From positions 58,516 to 122,515 of the forward strand of contig JADJBS010000005.1 of assembly GCA_016703665.1 (NCBI GenBank): 64,000 nucleotides of DNA. The letters run 5' to 3'. Shown here in pieces: positions 37,167-46,777 of this stretch. Position 1 is the first letter of the stretch. Each line of letters opens with the position of its first letter. Position numbers and translations under genes: made by a program. The notes below the pieces were generated by a model, which had not been told where the DNA came from, did no database searches, and saw nothing but the letters and a program-made list of their open reading frames with translations. The stretch comes from Candidatus Defluviibacillus avedoerensis. Its GTDB lineage: Bacteria > Pseudomonadota > Gammaproteobacteria > Burkholderiales > Burkholderiaceae_C.

Positions 37167-37181
37167 ATTTCGGTATATAAT
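37152..37181 (+). promoter_or_regulatory. Sigma70-type promoter for the tRNA cluster
   Basis: TTGAAA (37152-37157) and TATAAT (37176-37181) are separated by 18 bases, close to consensus. They overlap the 3' end of gltX and lie about 65 bases before tRNA-Ala, so they probably drive the three tRNAs. Confidence 0.72.
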
Positions 37182-37246
37182 TCAAGGCTCGACACGAACA
37201 CAGTTAAATGTGTTTGCCTTAATGGGAAACCAAAGAGGAAACTATA

Positions 37247-37322
<76 letters not shown>

Positions 37323-37347
37323 AGGTTGTCGAAAAGTTTTAGGTTTT

Positions 37348-37423
37348 GACCCTATCGTCTAGAGGCCTAGGACATCACCCTTTCACGGTGAGTACCGGGG
37401 TTCGAATCCCCGTAGGGTCGCCA
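37348..37423 (+). tRNA. tRNA-Glu (anticodon TTC)
   Basis: Acceptor GACCCTA pairs with TAGGGTC; the anticodon stem TCACC/GGTGA holds loop CTTTCAC with anticodon TTC; T arm GGTTCGAATCC; CCA encoded. Lies just downstream of gltX, its cognate synthetase. Confidence 0.96.
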
Positions 37424-37491
37424 GGTTTGCCAAATGGCAATCAGGCACAAGTGGTTGGCACTTGGCTCGTCAGAGCGAAAGTCATCTACCA

Positions 37492-37568
37492 GGAGTGGTA
37501 GTTCAGTTGGTTAGAATACCGGCCTGTCACGCCGGGGGTCGCGGGTTCGAGTCCCGTCCACTCCGCCA
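37492..37568 (+). tRNA. tRNA-Asp (anticodon GTC)
   Basis: Acceptor GGAGTGG pairs with CCACTCC; the anticodon stem CCGGC/GCCGG holds loop CTGTCAC with anticodon GTC; T arm GGTTCGAGTCC; CCA encoded. Last of the cluster. Confidence 0.96.
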
Positions 37569-37576
37569 GACATTGG

Positions 37577-37614
37577 AAAGCCGTTGAAGATCATTGATTT
37601 TCAACGGCTTTTTC
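37577..37614 (+). terminator. Rho-independent terminator after the tRNA cluster
   Basis: Inverted repeat AAAGCCGTTGAA / TTCAACGGCTTT with an ~11-base loop, followed by TTTT. It ends the tRNA transcript. Confidence 0.88.
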
Positions 37615-37912
37615 ATTTCTCGGGTTGTTCTGTTTTTTCGGGGTGGTAGCAGATTGGGTAGCAAATCATGGCGCTGTCTTCTTCCGGCTTTCTGTTGGGC
37701 GGTTCGGGAAGTTGGCATAGGTGTTTGCTACCCCTGCCAGCTTCAAACTGCAACCCAGAATCTTTGAATTTGCTGGCTAAGATGGGTGGTGTCAGCTATT
37801 GTTGTTTTCAAGCTATGGTTTTTGCCCCAAATTGCGCGACCTTGCGTTGGTCGTTCGATAAAAACACGTACTCAACCTCTCGGCGCGTGAAATGTATGAA
37901 TCACAGGACTTA
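37615..37912. other. Intergenic stretch without a recognisable gene
   Basis: About 300 bases between the tRNA-Asp terminator and the 3' end of dctM. Short frames exist on both strands, but none resembles a known protein. The position directly 3' of a tRNA and the out-of-context composition could fit a decayed integrated element; I see no integrase motif or att repeat to support it. Confidence 0.4.
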
Positions 37913-39223
37913 CTACTTGTCTACGCCCATCACCAAATCAGGGAGAAAGGTCACGATTTGGGGGAACACGGTGATGATGCCTATGCAGATGACCAAGCAG
38001 ACAAAGAATGGGATGGACGCCCGGGCAATGGTGTTGCTGTCTTTGCCGGTCATGTTTTGCAGCACAAACAGGTTGAAACCCACGGGAGGGGTGACTTCTG
38101 CAATTTCCACCAGCAGGATGATGAAAATGCCAAACCAGATCAGGTCAAAGCCTGCTTTCTGGATCATGGGCAAGATGACCGCGCTGGTTAAGACAATCAT
38201 GCTGATGCCGTCTAGCGCAGTACCAAGCACCAGGTAAACGCCAACCAATGCAGCAATCAAGGCGTAGGGCGACAGGTGCATGCTTTCAACCCAGGTGGCC
38301 AGTTCCCGGGGTACCCCGGTGAATGCCATGGTTTTGGTCAGAAAAGCTGCTCCCGCCAGGATGAACATGATCATGCAACTGGTGCGGGTAGCACCCATCA
38401 GGCCTTCCCAGAAGTTGCTCCAGGTCAGCGCTTTGCCATAGCCAGCAATTGCAAGAGATCCTGCTACGCCATAGGCAGCACACTCAGTGGCTGTGGCATA
38501 ACCAGCCACCAGAACCCAAACAATGAAAACAATCAAGGCCGTACAACGAATCAGGTTTCCACTTTTTTTGAACTTTTCTGCCCACGAACTGGGTGGGTCA
38601 GCCGCAGGGACCTGGTCCGGATGGCGGATGGACCACCACATGATGTAGCTCATGAACAGTGCCATCAGTACCGTGGCTGGGATAAACCCCGCCAGGAAAA
38701 TACGGATGATGGAAGCATCTGCCGCCACGGCGTACACCACCATGGTGATGGATGGCGGTATCAGAATGCCCAGGGTTCCTGCAGTGGCGAGCGAACCCAA
38801 CACGATATCCTCGTTGTACCCGCGGCGCTTCAACTCCGGCAGTGCCACTTTGGCAATCGTTGCGCAGGTCGCAGCAGACGAGCCACTGACCGAGCCAAAA
38901 ATGCCGCAACCCAAAATGGTGGTGTGCGTCAGTCGCCCAGGGATGCGATTCAGCCAGGGGCGCAAGCCTTCAAACATTTCCTCGCTGAGCTTGGTGCGAA
39001 ACAGGATTTCACCCATCCAGATAAACAGGGGCAGGGCGGCCAGTTCCCAACTGGCATTACTTTCCCAAAACGCTGAAAATAGATTTTTGCCAGGCTCGGT
39101 GGATGTGAAAAACGCCTGTCCTACCCAGCCGCAGATGGCCAGTGTCATGGCAATCCAGACCCCGCCAGACAGCAGAACCAGCATGATGGCCAGCAGCAAG
39201 CCGCCGATGTACAAGACTTCCAT
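37913..39223 (-). CDS. dctM: TRAP transporter large permease DctM
   Basis: A 436-residue inner-membrane protein with about 12 hydrophobic segments, the transport subunit of tripartite ATP-independent periplasmic transporters (sodium-coupled import of organic acids and similar solutes). Family landmarks are GCGIFGSVSGSSAATCATIAKV and GTLGILIPPSI, followed by LVEIAEVTPPVGFNLFVLQ. Last gene of the dctP-dctQ-dctM unit, 21 bases after dctQ. Confidence 0.93.
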   Translation of the reverse strand: MEVLYIGGLLLAIMLVLLSGGVWIAMTLAICGWVGQAFFTSTEPGKNLFSAFWESNASWELAALPLFIWMGEILFRTKLSEEMFEGLRPWLNRIPGRLTHTTILGCGIFGSVSGSSAATCATIAKVALPELKRRGYNEDIVLGSLATAGTLGILIPPSITMVVYAVAADASIIRIFLAGFIPATVLMALFMSYIMWWSIRHPDQVPAADPPSSWAEKFKKSGNLIRCTALIVFIVWVLVAGYATATECAAYGVAGSLAIAGYGKALTWSNFWEGLMGATRTSCMIMFILAGAAFLTKTMAFTGVPRELATWVESMHLSPYALIAALVGVYLVLGTALDGISMIVLTSAVILPMIQKAGFDLIWFGIFIILLVEIAEVTPPVGFNLFVLQNMTGKDSNTIARASIPFFVCLVICIGIITVFPQIVTFLPDLVMGVDK

Positions 39224-39244
39224 GAGGGATCCGTAACAGTTGTT

Positions 39245-39778
39245 TCAGACGTCTGACGAGAAATCGCCGCGCGCGTGCCGCTCTTCAACCAGACGCACAA
39301 AGGTGGGTGCACCCCCCCGCAACACAATGATGAACTCGTCCAGCACAGCGACCAGCAGCAAGATGGACCCCATCGCAAAGCTCAATTGTGGAATCCACAT
39401 GGGCATGGGCAGCAAACCCTGTGCGATGTCGTTGAACTCCCAGCTTTCATAAGTGAACTTGATGGCTGACCAGCACAGGTATCCCGTGCTGACGCTACCA
39501 ATGGCGAGTGATGCCAATTCCAGCTTGCGTCGCACAGGCGGGCTGACTTTTTCAAGCAACAACGTCACCCTGACAAAGTCCCCGTGCTTGAAGGCATGCG
39601 CCATGGCAAAAAAGGCCGCTGCTGCACAGAACCAGGACACCACGTCATTGACTGCACCCGTGCGAATGCCCAGTTCCCGCATCACACTCTGGGCAATCAT
39701 CAGCACACAGATCAGTGCGACAAAGACGGCGCCCAAAGCGCCGCCCGCGTCATACAGGCGGTCAAGAAAACGGCGCAT
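39245..39778 (-). CDS. dctQ: TRAP transporter small permease DctQ
   Basis: A 177-residue inner-membrane protein with four hydrophobic segments (about 12-35, 50-68, 90-110, 130-155). It has the DctQ-type RxGAVNDVVSWFCAAAAFFAMAH pattern (given here in abbreviated form) and a central charged loop. It forms the membrane complex with DctM. Lies 20 bases after the dctP stop. Confidence 0.9.
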   Translation of the reverse strand: MRRFLDRLYDAGGALGAVFVALICVLMIAQSVMRELGIRTGAVNDVVSWFCAAAAFFAMAHAFKHGDFVRVTLLLEKVSPPVRRKLELASLAIGSVSTGYLCWSAIKFTYESWEFNDIAQGLLPMPMWIPQLSFAMGSILLLVAVLDEFIIVLRGGAPTFVRLVEERHARGDFSSDV

Positions 39779-39798
39779 ACAGTCTCTTGCCCCGCGCT

Positions 39799-40786
39799 TT
39801 ACTTTTTGCTCTTGTTATAGGCAGCCAGAATGGCTTCGCCGTCGGCGCCAGCTTTCTTTTGCCAGTCAGACAGCATGATGCTGCCCACTTGGCGCATGTC
39901 GGTCATCAGCTTAGGTGACGGAGCCACGATCTTCATGCCTTTGTCGGTCAGGGCTTTTTTGTACCAGTCATTCTTCTCCTGGCTGACCTTCCAGCCGCGC
40001 ACTTCTGCATCTGCTGCCGCTTTGGTCAGCGCTGCCTGCGTGGACGCATCGAGTGCATCAAAAGCCTTTTTGTTGACCAACACGGCATTTTTTGGGCAGC
40101 CAAGCCTGGGTGTCGTACCAGTACTTGATGCTCTCGTAGGTTTTGGTGTCGTAGCCTGTGGAGCCTGAGCTCATATAGCTTTCCACCACGCCTGTGGCGA
40201 GGGCCTGGGACAGCTCTGCAGCCTGAATGGTGACCGGCTGTGCGCCAATCAGTTCAGCAATTTTGGCTGTGGCGGGGCTGTAAGCGCGCCACTTGATCCC
40301 GCGCAGGTCAGCCACAGAATTGATTTCTTTCTTGGCATAAATGCCTTGCGGTGGCCAAGGTACAGAGAACAGCAGCTTCATGCCCTGACGGTCGAGAAGC
40401 TTTTCCAGCGCAGGTTTCTGGGCGTCATACAAGCGCTTGGAATCGGCATACGACGCGGCCAGGAAAGGTACGCCGTCAAGCCCATAAACAGGGTTTTCGT
40501 TCTCAAAGTTGGCCAGCAAAACCTCACCAGCGGGTGCCTGGCCACCTTGCACGGCGCGTTTGATTTCGTTCGCCTTGAAGAGCGATGCGTTTGCGTGGAC
40601 GGTGATTTTCAATTTACCACCGCTTGCCTTGTCCACATCTGCTGCAAGCTGGCTCAGGTTCTCAGTATGAAAATTGGTCGCCGGATAGGCGGCTGCCAGG
40701 TCCCACTTGGTTTGTGCTTGGGCCTGAAAGCCAGCGATGGACAGCACGGCAGCGACTGTAGCGCTTGAAAAATAACGACGTTGCAT
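39799..40786 (-). pseudogene. dctP: TRAP substrate-binding protein DctP, one-base frameshift
   Basis: Periplasmic binding protein of the DctP family: signal peptide MQRRYFSSATVAAVLSIAGFQAQAQ, then WDLAAAYPATNFHTENLSQ. The frame breaks near 40090. On the coding strand CCCAAAAAATGCC has six A; with five A it reads WLPKNAVLVNKKAFDAL and continues to the proper end YNKSKK at 39799. The homopolymer position argues for a sequencing error, so the true protein is ~329 residues and probably functional. ATG 40786 has a strong AAGGAG site. The ligand is unknown; divergent neighbours suggest a lactam, amide or carboxylate. Confidence 0.87.
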
Positions 40787-40893
40787 GAGAACTCCTTGCA
40801 AAAATCAAAAATGGACAGGCAAATAAAGTTTTTTACACAGCTTGCAATGTAGACGTGCCGTGGCTTGAGTGGCATGGTAGTTTCCCTTAAATC

Positions 40894-40937
40894 ATCAACA
40901 AATTGTTGATAAATTGTGATCATGCCTTCTACAATTT
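40894..40937. promoter_or_regulatory. Candidate operator between the TRAP operon and the MarR-type regulator
   Basis: A perfect inverted repeat ATCAACAAATTGTTGAT (40894-40910) is followed by a second one, AAATTGT at 40911-40917 and ACAATTT at 40931-40937. They lie in the 188-base divergent gap between dctP and the MarR gene. Size and symmetry fit MarR-family operators. Inference from position and symmetry only. Confidence 0.5.
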
Positions 40938-40974
40938 GCTGCATGCATTTTCAATGCCAGGCAAACCGATCACC

Positions 40975-41525
40975 ATGACCCGTAAATCCAGCCCCCTGCT
41001 GCGCCGAATTTGCAGGCGCCTGCGACGCAGCCTATTGTTTCTTCGGCGCATCTCGTGTCAGCGCAGAGTGCCCAGCTGAGCGAGTTCGAGTTCGGTCTGA
41101 TCGTCGCGGGGAATGCCTTTCACCGCTGGATACTGCATTGCATGAGTGCGGCGGGCCTGAAAGATTTGACACCGCTGGATGTGCTGGTGCTTCACCATGT
41201 CACCCATCGTGCGCGGGACAAGCGCCTGTCGGACATCTGCTTCATCATGAATGTAGAAGATACGCACCTGATCAACTACTCGCTCAAAAAGCTGCAAGGC
41301 CTGGGCGTGGTTGAGTCACGCAAGCTTGGTAAAGAGGTGACCTATGCCTGCACCGAACAAGGGCAAGCCTATGTCAACCGCTACCGTGAAGTGCGCGAAG
41401 CCTGCCTGATCAACGCCCTGAAGGCCGACGACAGCTTGAACCGGGACATTGGCGAACTGGCCCGCCTGTTGCGTGTGCTCTCCGGCGTTTATGACCAGGC
41501 CGCCCGCGCCGCCGCATCCCTGTAA
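40975..41525 (+). pseudogene. MarR-family winged-helix regulator, probable one-base frameshift near the start
   Basis: A ~183-residue transcription factor. The winged helix-turn-helix is at about residues 70-120 (LTPLDVLVLHHVTHRARDKR, DICFIMNVEDTHLINYSLKKL, GLGVVESRKLGKEVTYACTE). The frame that carries the domain begins only at TTG 41010. The upstream ATG 40975 starts MTRKSSP and enters the same frame if one C is added to the C5 run at about 40992-40996, so the intact gene probably starts there. Its place between a divergent TRAP operon and the oxoprolinase gene, which begins 8 bases after it, suggests it controls both. Confidence 0.78.
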
Positions 41526-41533
41526 AAACCACC

Positions 41534-44500
41534 ATGACCCACCCAAGCACAAACACACCTCTAGCTCGCTGGCAGTTCTGGATTGACCGTGGCGGCACAT
41601 TTACAGATGTGGTGGGCAAACGGCCTGACGGCAATTTGGTCACGCACAAACTGCTCAGCGACAACCCAGAGCAATACAAAGATGCCGCAGTAGCAGGCAT
41701 TCGCCACCTGCTGGGTTTGAAACGTGGTGAACCTGTGACGCCGGACTTGGTTGAATGCGTGAAGATGGGGACCACAGTGGCCACCAATGCCCTGCTGGAG
41801 CGCAAGGGCGAACCTACCTTGCTGGTCACGACCCATGGCTTTCGAGACGCCCTACGCATCGCCTATCAAAACCGCCCACGCATCTTTGACCGCAACATCC
41901 AGTTGCCTGAACTGCTCTATAGCGCTGTCGTTGAGGCGCATGAGCGCGTGGGGGCAAACGGCGAGCTATTGACCCCCCTGGACCATGCGCATTTGCAGAC
42001 TGCATTGCAAGCCCAGTTTGACCAAGGCCTGCGCAGCGTGGCGATCGTCTTCATGCACGGTTACCGCTATACCGCGCATGAGCAGGCTGCCAAGCGCATC
42101 GCCACGGCCATCGGTTTTACCCAGATCAGCACCTCGCACGAGACCAGTCCGCTGATGAAGTTTGTAAGCCGGGGCGATACCACGGTGGTTGACGCCTATC
42201 TGTCGCCGATCCTGCGCCGCTATGTGGAACAGGTGGCCCACGAAATGCCGGGGGTGCGCCTTTTCTTCATGCAGTCCAGTGGTGGCTTGACCGATGCCAG
42301 CAGCTTTCAGGGCAAAGACGCCATCCTGAGTGGTCCGGCAGGCGGCATTGTGGGCATGGCCCGCACAGCATCGCTGGCAGGCATCGACCGCGTCATTGGG
42401 TTTGACATGGGTGGTACCAGTACCGATGTCAGCCATTTTGCGGGCGAGTTTGAGCGCGAATTTGAAACCATGGTGGCGGGTGTGCGCATGCGCGCCCCGA
42501 TGATGAGCATCCACACCGTGGCAGCGGGTGGCGGGTCTTTATTGCAGTTTGACGGTGCGCGTTTTCGCGTGGGCCCCGAGAGTGCGGGTGCCAACCCAGG
42601 CCCTGCAAGCTACCAGCGCGGTGGCCCGCTGGCGGTGACCGATGCCAACGTGATGCTCGGCAAGATCCAGCCACGTTACTTTCCACGGGTGTTTGGGCCG
42701 CAAGCCAATTTGCCCCTGGACGCGCAAGTGGTGCGCGAGAAGTTCGCTGCGTTGGCTGCAGAAACTGGACGCAAGCCCGAGAACGTGGCGGAAGGCTTTT
42801 TGCAAATCGCCGTCCAGCAAATGGCCAATGCGATCAAAAAAATATCGGTCGCCCGCGGTTATGACGTCACCCGCTACACCTTGCAGACCTTTGGTGGTGC
42901 AGGGGGGCAGCACGCTTGCCTGGTGGCCGACGCCTTGGGCATGACCCGCGTGTTCGCACACCCTATGGCGGGCGTGCTGTCCGCCTACGGCATGGGCTTG
43001 GCAGACCAGACCGTGATCAAGGAGCAGGCCATCGAATTGCCGTTGGATGCCCAGGCGCTTGAAACAGTCGCTGGGCGACTGGATGCCTTGGCGCAGATCG
43101 CACAAACCGAGCTGCACGGCACCCAGGTCAGTCAAGGCCAAACCATGGTTCATCGCCGGGTACATGTCCGCTATGCAGGCAGTGATTCGGCTTTGGTGGT
43201 GAACTACGGCGATGGCAATGCACAGGGAATTCAAGCGCGATTTGAAGCAGCTTACCGCCAGCGCTTTGCTTTCCTGATGCAAGGTAAATCCTTGGTGATC
43301 GAAGCAGTCTCGGTCGAGGCGGTGATTGCGGGCGATGCGCCCAGCGAGATCGCGCATGCATTGAACCAAGTCCGCCCAGCACCCGTGCGAGAACAGGTGC
43401 CCATGTACGCCGAAGGCCAGTGGTTTGATGCGGCCCTGGTGGTGCGCGAAGACATGCGCCCGGGCGACACCATCACCGGCCCTGCCATCATTGCCGAGAA
43501 GAACGCCACCACCGTGGTCGAACCTGGCTGGCAAGCCCAGCTGACCGCCCTCGACCACCTGGTGATGGAGCGCAAAGTGCCTCGCAAAGTAAGCTATGCC
43601 GCAGGCACCACGGTAGACCCAGTGCTGCTGGAAGTGTTCAACAACCTCTTCATGAACATCGCCGAGCAAATGGGCCTGCAATTGCAGAACACGGCCTACT
43701 CGGTCAACATCAAAGAGCGGCTGGACTTCTCCTGCGCGCTGTTTGACGCGGCTGGCAACCTGATCGCCAATGCGCCGCACATGCCGGTGCACCTGGGCAG
43801 CATGGGCGAGAGCATCAAGACCGTGATCCGCGAAAACGCAGGCCACATGTTTCCCGGCAATGTGTACGTGTTGAACGACCCGTACCACGGTGGCACGCAT
43901 CTGCCTGACGTGACCGTGATTACCCCAGTCTATTTACAACAACACAAAGGTGATGCACCGCTGTTTTATGTAGGCAGCAGGGGCCATCATGCGGACATCG
44001 GTGGAACCACACCGGGATCCATGCCACCGTTCTCCACACGCATCGAAGAAGAGGGCGTGCAGATCAACAATGTGCTGTTGGTGGATCAGGGCGTGTTGCG
44101 CGAGCCTGAGATGGTCACGCTGCTGCAAAGCGGTGAGTACCCATCGCGCAACCCAGCCCAGAACATGGCTGACCTCAAGGCGCAAATTGCAGCCAACGAA
44201 AAAGGCGTGCAAGAGCTGCGCAAGATGGTGGACCAGTTTGGCCTGGATGTTGTGCAAGCCTACATGCGCCACGTGCAGGACAACGCCGAGGAATCGGTGC
44301 GCCGTGTCATCACCCGCCTGAAGGACGGCGCCTACACCTTGCCGCTGGACAACGGTGCGCAGATCAGCGTGGCCATCCGCGTCAACGCGGCAGAGCGCAG
44401 TGCGGTGATCGACTTTACCGGCACCAGCGCCCAGCAGGCCAACAACTTTAACGCACCCACAGCGGTGTGCATGGCTGCCGTGCTGTACGTGTTCCGTACG

Positions 44501-45148
44501 CTGGTGGATGACGACATCCCGCTCAATGCGGGTTGCCTCAAGCCCTTGCAGGTCATCATTCCGCCAGGGTCCATGCTCAACCCCAACCCACCCGCGTCGG
44601 TGGTGGCCGGCAATGTGGAGACCTCCAGTTGCATTACCAATACCTTGTACGGCGCGCTGGGTTTGATGGCGTCCAGCCAGTGCACGATGAACAACTTTAC
44701 CTTTGGCAACGCCCGGCACCAGTACTACGAGACCATCTCTGGCGGCAGCGGTGCGGGGGCTGGATTTAACGGCACCAGCGTTGTCCAAACCCACATGACC
44801 AACAGTCGTCTGACTGACCCCGAAATTCTGGAATTCCGCTTTCCTGTCATGCTGGATAGCTATGAAATACGTAGCGATTCAGGCGGTCCAGGCGAGTGGC
44901 GCGGTGGCGACGGCGGCGTACGCCGCGTGCGCTTCTTAGAACCCATGACGGCCAGCATTTTGTCCAATGGCCGCGTGCACCCTGCCTTTGGCATGGCAGG
45001 TGGCCAGCCAGGTGCCGTGGGCATCAACCGTGTGATCCGTGCTGACGGCCGCGTAGAAGTGCTCGCGCACATTGGTCAGGCCGAGATGCAGCCAGGTGAT
45101 GTGTTTGAGGTCAGTACGCCAGGTGGAGGAGGGTACGGGACGGCGTGA
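41534..45148 (+). CDS. 5-oxoprolinase / hydantoinase, fused HyuA-HyuB
   Basis: A 1204-residue cytoplasmic ATP-dependent amidohydrolase. The N-terminal half is HyuA-like with ASKHA-type ATP-binding signatures (DRGGTFTDVVG, FDMGGTSTDVSHF); the C-terminal half from about residue 690 is HyuB-like (LEVFNNLFMNIAEQMG, GNVETSSCITNTLYGALG, SGGSGAGAGFNGT). The fused form is the arrangement of eukaryotic-type 5-oxoprolinase. Such enzymes open 5-oxoproline to glutamate or cleave hydantoins, and the sequence does not separate the two. Downstream of the MarR regulator and divergent from the TRAP transporter. A short AT-rich stretch at ~44855-44880 lies in the C-terminal part. Confidence 0.87.
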   Translation: MTHPSTNTPLARWQFWIDRGGTFTDVVGKRPDGNLVTHKLLSDNPEQYKDAAVAGIRHLLGLKRGEPVTPDLVECVKMGTTVATNALLERKGEPTLLVTTHGFRDALRIAYQNRPRIFDRNIQLPELLYSAVVEAHERVGANGELLTPLDHAHLQTALQAQFDQGLRSVAIVFMHGYRYTAHEQAAKRIATAIGFTQISTSHETSPLMKFVSRGDTTVVDAYLSPILRRYVEQVAHEMPGVRLFFMQSSGGLTDASSFQGKDAILSGPAGGIVGMARTASLAGIDRVIGFDMGGTSTDVSHFAGEFEREFETMVAGVRMRAPMMSIHTVAAGGGSLLQFDGARFRVGPESAGANPGPASYQRGGPLAVTDANVMLGKIQPRYFPRVFGPQANLPLDAQVVREKFAALAAETGRKPENVAEGFLQIAVQQMANAIKKISVARGYDVTRYTLQTFGGAGGQHACLVADALGMTRVFAHPMAGVLSAYGMGLADQTVIKEQAIELPLDAQALETVAGRLDALAQIAQTELHGTQVSQGQTMVHRRVHVRYAGSDSALVVNYGDGNAQGIQARFEAAYRQRFAFLMQGKSLVIEAVSVEAVIAGDAPSEIAHALNQVRPAPVREQVPMYAEGQWFDAALVVREDMRPGDTITGPAIIAEKNATTVVEPGWQAQLTALDHLVMERKVPRKVSYAAGTTVDPVLLEVFNNLFMNIAEQMGLQLQNTAYSVNIKERLDFSCALFDAAGNLIANAPHMPVHLGSMGESIKTVIRENAGHMFPGNVYVLNDPYHGGTHLPDVTVITPVYLQQHKGDAPLFYVGSRGHHADIGGTTPGSMPPFSTRIEEEGVQINNVLLVDQGVLREPEMVTLLQSGEYPSRNPAQNMADLKAQIAANEKGVQELRKMVDQFGLDVVQAYMRHVQDNAEESVRRVITRLKDGAYTLPLDNGAQISVAIRVNAAERSAVIDFTGTSAQQANNFNAPTAVCMAAVLYVFRTLVDDDIPLNAGCLKPLQVIIPPGSMLNPNPPASVVAGNVETSSCITNTLYGALGLMASSQCTMNNFTFGNARHQYYETISGGSGAGAGFNGTSVVQTHMTNSRLTDPEILEFRFPVMLDSYEIRSDSGGPGEWRGGDGGVRRVRFLEPMTASILSNGRVHPAFGMAGGQPGAVGINRVIRADGRVEVLAHIGQAEMQPGDVFEVSTPGGGGYGTA

Positions 45149-45177
45149 GCGTGGATTGAATTCGGGTGTCGTCATGA

Positions 45178-45200
45178 ATGCCCGCCTGCGCGGGCGGGGG
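45178..45200. repeat. REP-like palindrome
   Basis: GCCCGCCTGCGCGGGC forms a short hairpin (stem GCCCGC/GCGGGC, loop CTGC) preceded by TCGTCATGAAT. This type of extragenic palindrome is frequent in Burkholderiales. It lies between the oxoprolinase stop and the insertion element and may also weaken read-through; there is no T tract. Confidence 0.5.
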
Positions 45201-45232
45201 GGCGGTCTTAGGCCGATTCTTTGACCCTGTAA

Positions 45233-46777
45233 GAGGCTGCAAATCGCAACAAAGGGCTCATGCCGCCGCCAGCTTCATTGCTTTCATCATTCCCTCCAAG
45301 CCCAAGATACTCAACACACGCTTGAAGTTGTACGCCAGTACGTTCAAGCCCATCTCGGCGCTGACGTTGGGCAGCCGCCGTGTGAGGAAGTGCGTGTAGC
45401 CCATCCAGCTTTTGAGCGTGCCGAACACGTGCTCAACAGTGCGTCGTCTGACTGTCATGGAGTCAGGAGAGCGATCCAGGCGACGCTGTACTGCTTCCAA
45501 GACTTCTTCATGCTCCCAGCGGGAGATACTTCTGTAATCGCTGGGTGTGCACTGCGCCTTCAAGGGACACTTGGGGCAGGCGCTACTCCAATAGCGACGA
45601 GTCATCATCCCCCGCTCCTCGGTGACCATGCGGAACTTTGCCCTCTGTCCAGATGGACATTCGTATTCGTCATCTTTTTTGATGTAAATGAAGTCCGCCT
45701 TGTCGAAGCGACCTTCTGCCTTGACGTTCGATGTTGTTGGCTTGGGCAATACAACGGCAATGTCTGCATCCTCACACGCCTTGATTTGCAGACCGCTAAA
45801 GTAGCCACGGTCAGCGATTGCGCGTAACTTCCTTCTTCCCATGGCTTGGCGGGCGGCTTGTGCCATGGGGCTGAGTTGGGCTCTGTCACTACCAGCATTG
45901 GTGACTTCATGCGCAACGATTAAGTGGTGCTTGGCGTCTACCGCCACTTGAACGTTGTAGGCCACCATGCCCGACCCTTTGCCACTGGTCGCCATAGACC
46001 GGGCATCGGGATCGGTTCTGGATATTTGACCGTCAGGCTGTGTCTTAAGTTGTTCTTTGATGGTATCAAGCTCACGCATCTGGTGGCGCAGCCGTGCAAT
46101 CTTGTCCTGCAGTCGCTGTGTCTTGGCCTTTAACTCGCTGGGCTGGGTGCGATCTGCTGTCTCCAGTGCCACCAAGTAGCGTTGGATGCTCTCCTCAATC
46201 TGTTGTTGGCGCTTGTCGATCTTGCCGTTGGTGAAGTTGCAGTCGCGCGAGTTGACGGCCTTGAACTTGCTGCCATCGATGGCTACCACGGCCTGGCTGA
46301 AGAGTTTGAGATCACGACACAGCGTGACGAAGCGACTGCATACGTTGCGGATGCCCACGCTGTTATCGCGGCGAAAGTCTGCAATGGTCTTGAAGTCCGG
46401 GGAAAGCCTGCCCGTCAGCCACATCAGTTCCACATTGCGTTGGCATTCACGCTCCAGGCGACGGCTGGATTGGATGCGGTTGAGGTACCCATAGAGGTAG
46501 ACCTTCAACATGACTGCGGGATGATACGAAGGACGTCCCGTTAACGCAGGATTGGCTCCTTCAAAACCCATGCCCACCATGTCCAGCTCGCTGATGAATG
46601 CGTCCACAACCCGAACCGTGTTGTCCTCAGCGATGTAGTCGTCCAGACACTCTGGCAACAGAGTCACTTGCTGCCTGTCTTCTCCCACAATAAATCTGGA
46701 CATATTCAACCCTCCATGCGGCTTTATATGTCGTGGCGAAAATTGCGCCAGATTCAAGGGGTTTTCACGCAGCCTCG
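45233..46777 (-). mobile_element. IS1182-family insertion sequence
   Basis: About 1545 bases bounded by GAGGCTGC at 45233-45240 and its complement GCAGCCTC at 46770-46777; the repeats become imperfect further in. It holds one intact transposase on the minus strand. I do not see a clear target duplication at these limits, so the outer ends may be off by a few bases. Confidence 0.7.
45258..46703 (-). CDS. IS1182-family transposase
   Basis: A 481-residue transposase, intact. N-terminal helix-rich DNA-binding region RFIVGEDRQQVTLLPECLDDY; the catalytic core has VAIDGSKFKAVNS (first Asp), AIADRGYFSGLQIKACE (second Asp) and the C-terminal RRRTVEHVFGTLKSWMG with the final Glu, the DDE layout of this family. 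A four-Cys region (CPKCPLKAQC and nearby) lies between. ATG 46703 is chosen for the family start MSRFIVGEDRQQ. An intact frame in this error-prone contig suggests a recent or active copy. Confidence 0.9.
   Translation of the reverse strand: MSRFIVGEDRQQVTLLPECLDDYIAEDNTVRVVDAFISELDMVGMGFEGANPALTGRPSYHPAVMLKVYLYGYLNRIQSSRRLERECQRNVELMWLTGRLSPDFKTIADFRRDNSVGIRNVCSRFVTLCRDLKLFSQAVVAIDGSKFKAVNSRDCNFTNGKIDKRQQQIEESIQRYLVALETADRTQPSELKAKTQRLQDKIARLRHQMRELDTIKEQLKTQPDGQISRTDPDARSMATSGKGSGMVAYNVQVAVDAKHHLIVAHEVTNAGSDRAQLSPMAQAARQAMGRRKLRAIADRGYFSGLQIKACEDADIAVVLPKPTTSNVKAEGRFDKADFIYIKKDDEYECPSGQRAKFRMVTEERGMMTRRYWSSACPKCPLKAQCTPSDYRSISRWEHEEVLEAVQRRLDRSPDSMTVRRRTVEHVFGTLKSWMGYTHFLTRRLPNVSAEMGLNVLAYNFKRVLSILGLEGMMKAMKLAAA

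Noticed and set aside
37527..37718. A 63-codon minus-strand frame ending in SGRDSNPRPPA
   Set aside because: The C-terminal text is the antisense translation of tRNA-Asp, a well-known false gene pattern.
41966..43900. Long minus-strand frames (182 and 453 codons) inside the oxoprolinase
   Set aside because: Shadows of a GC-rich gene on the opposite strand; no family resemblance.
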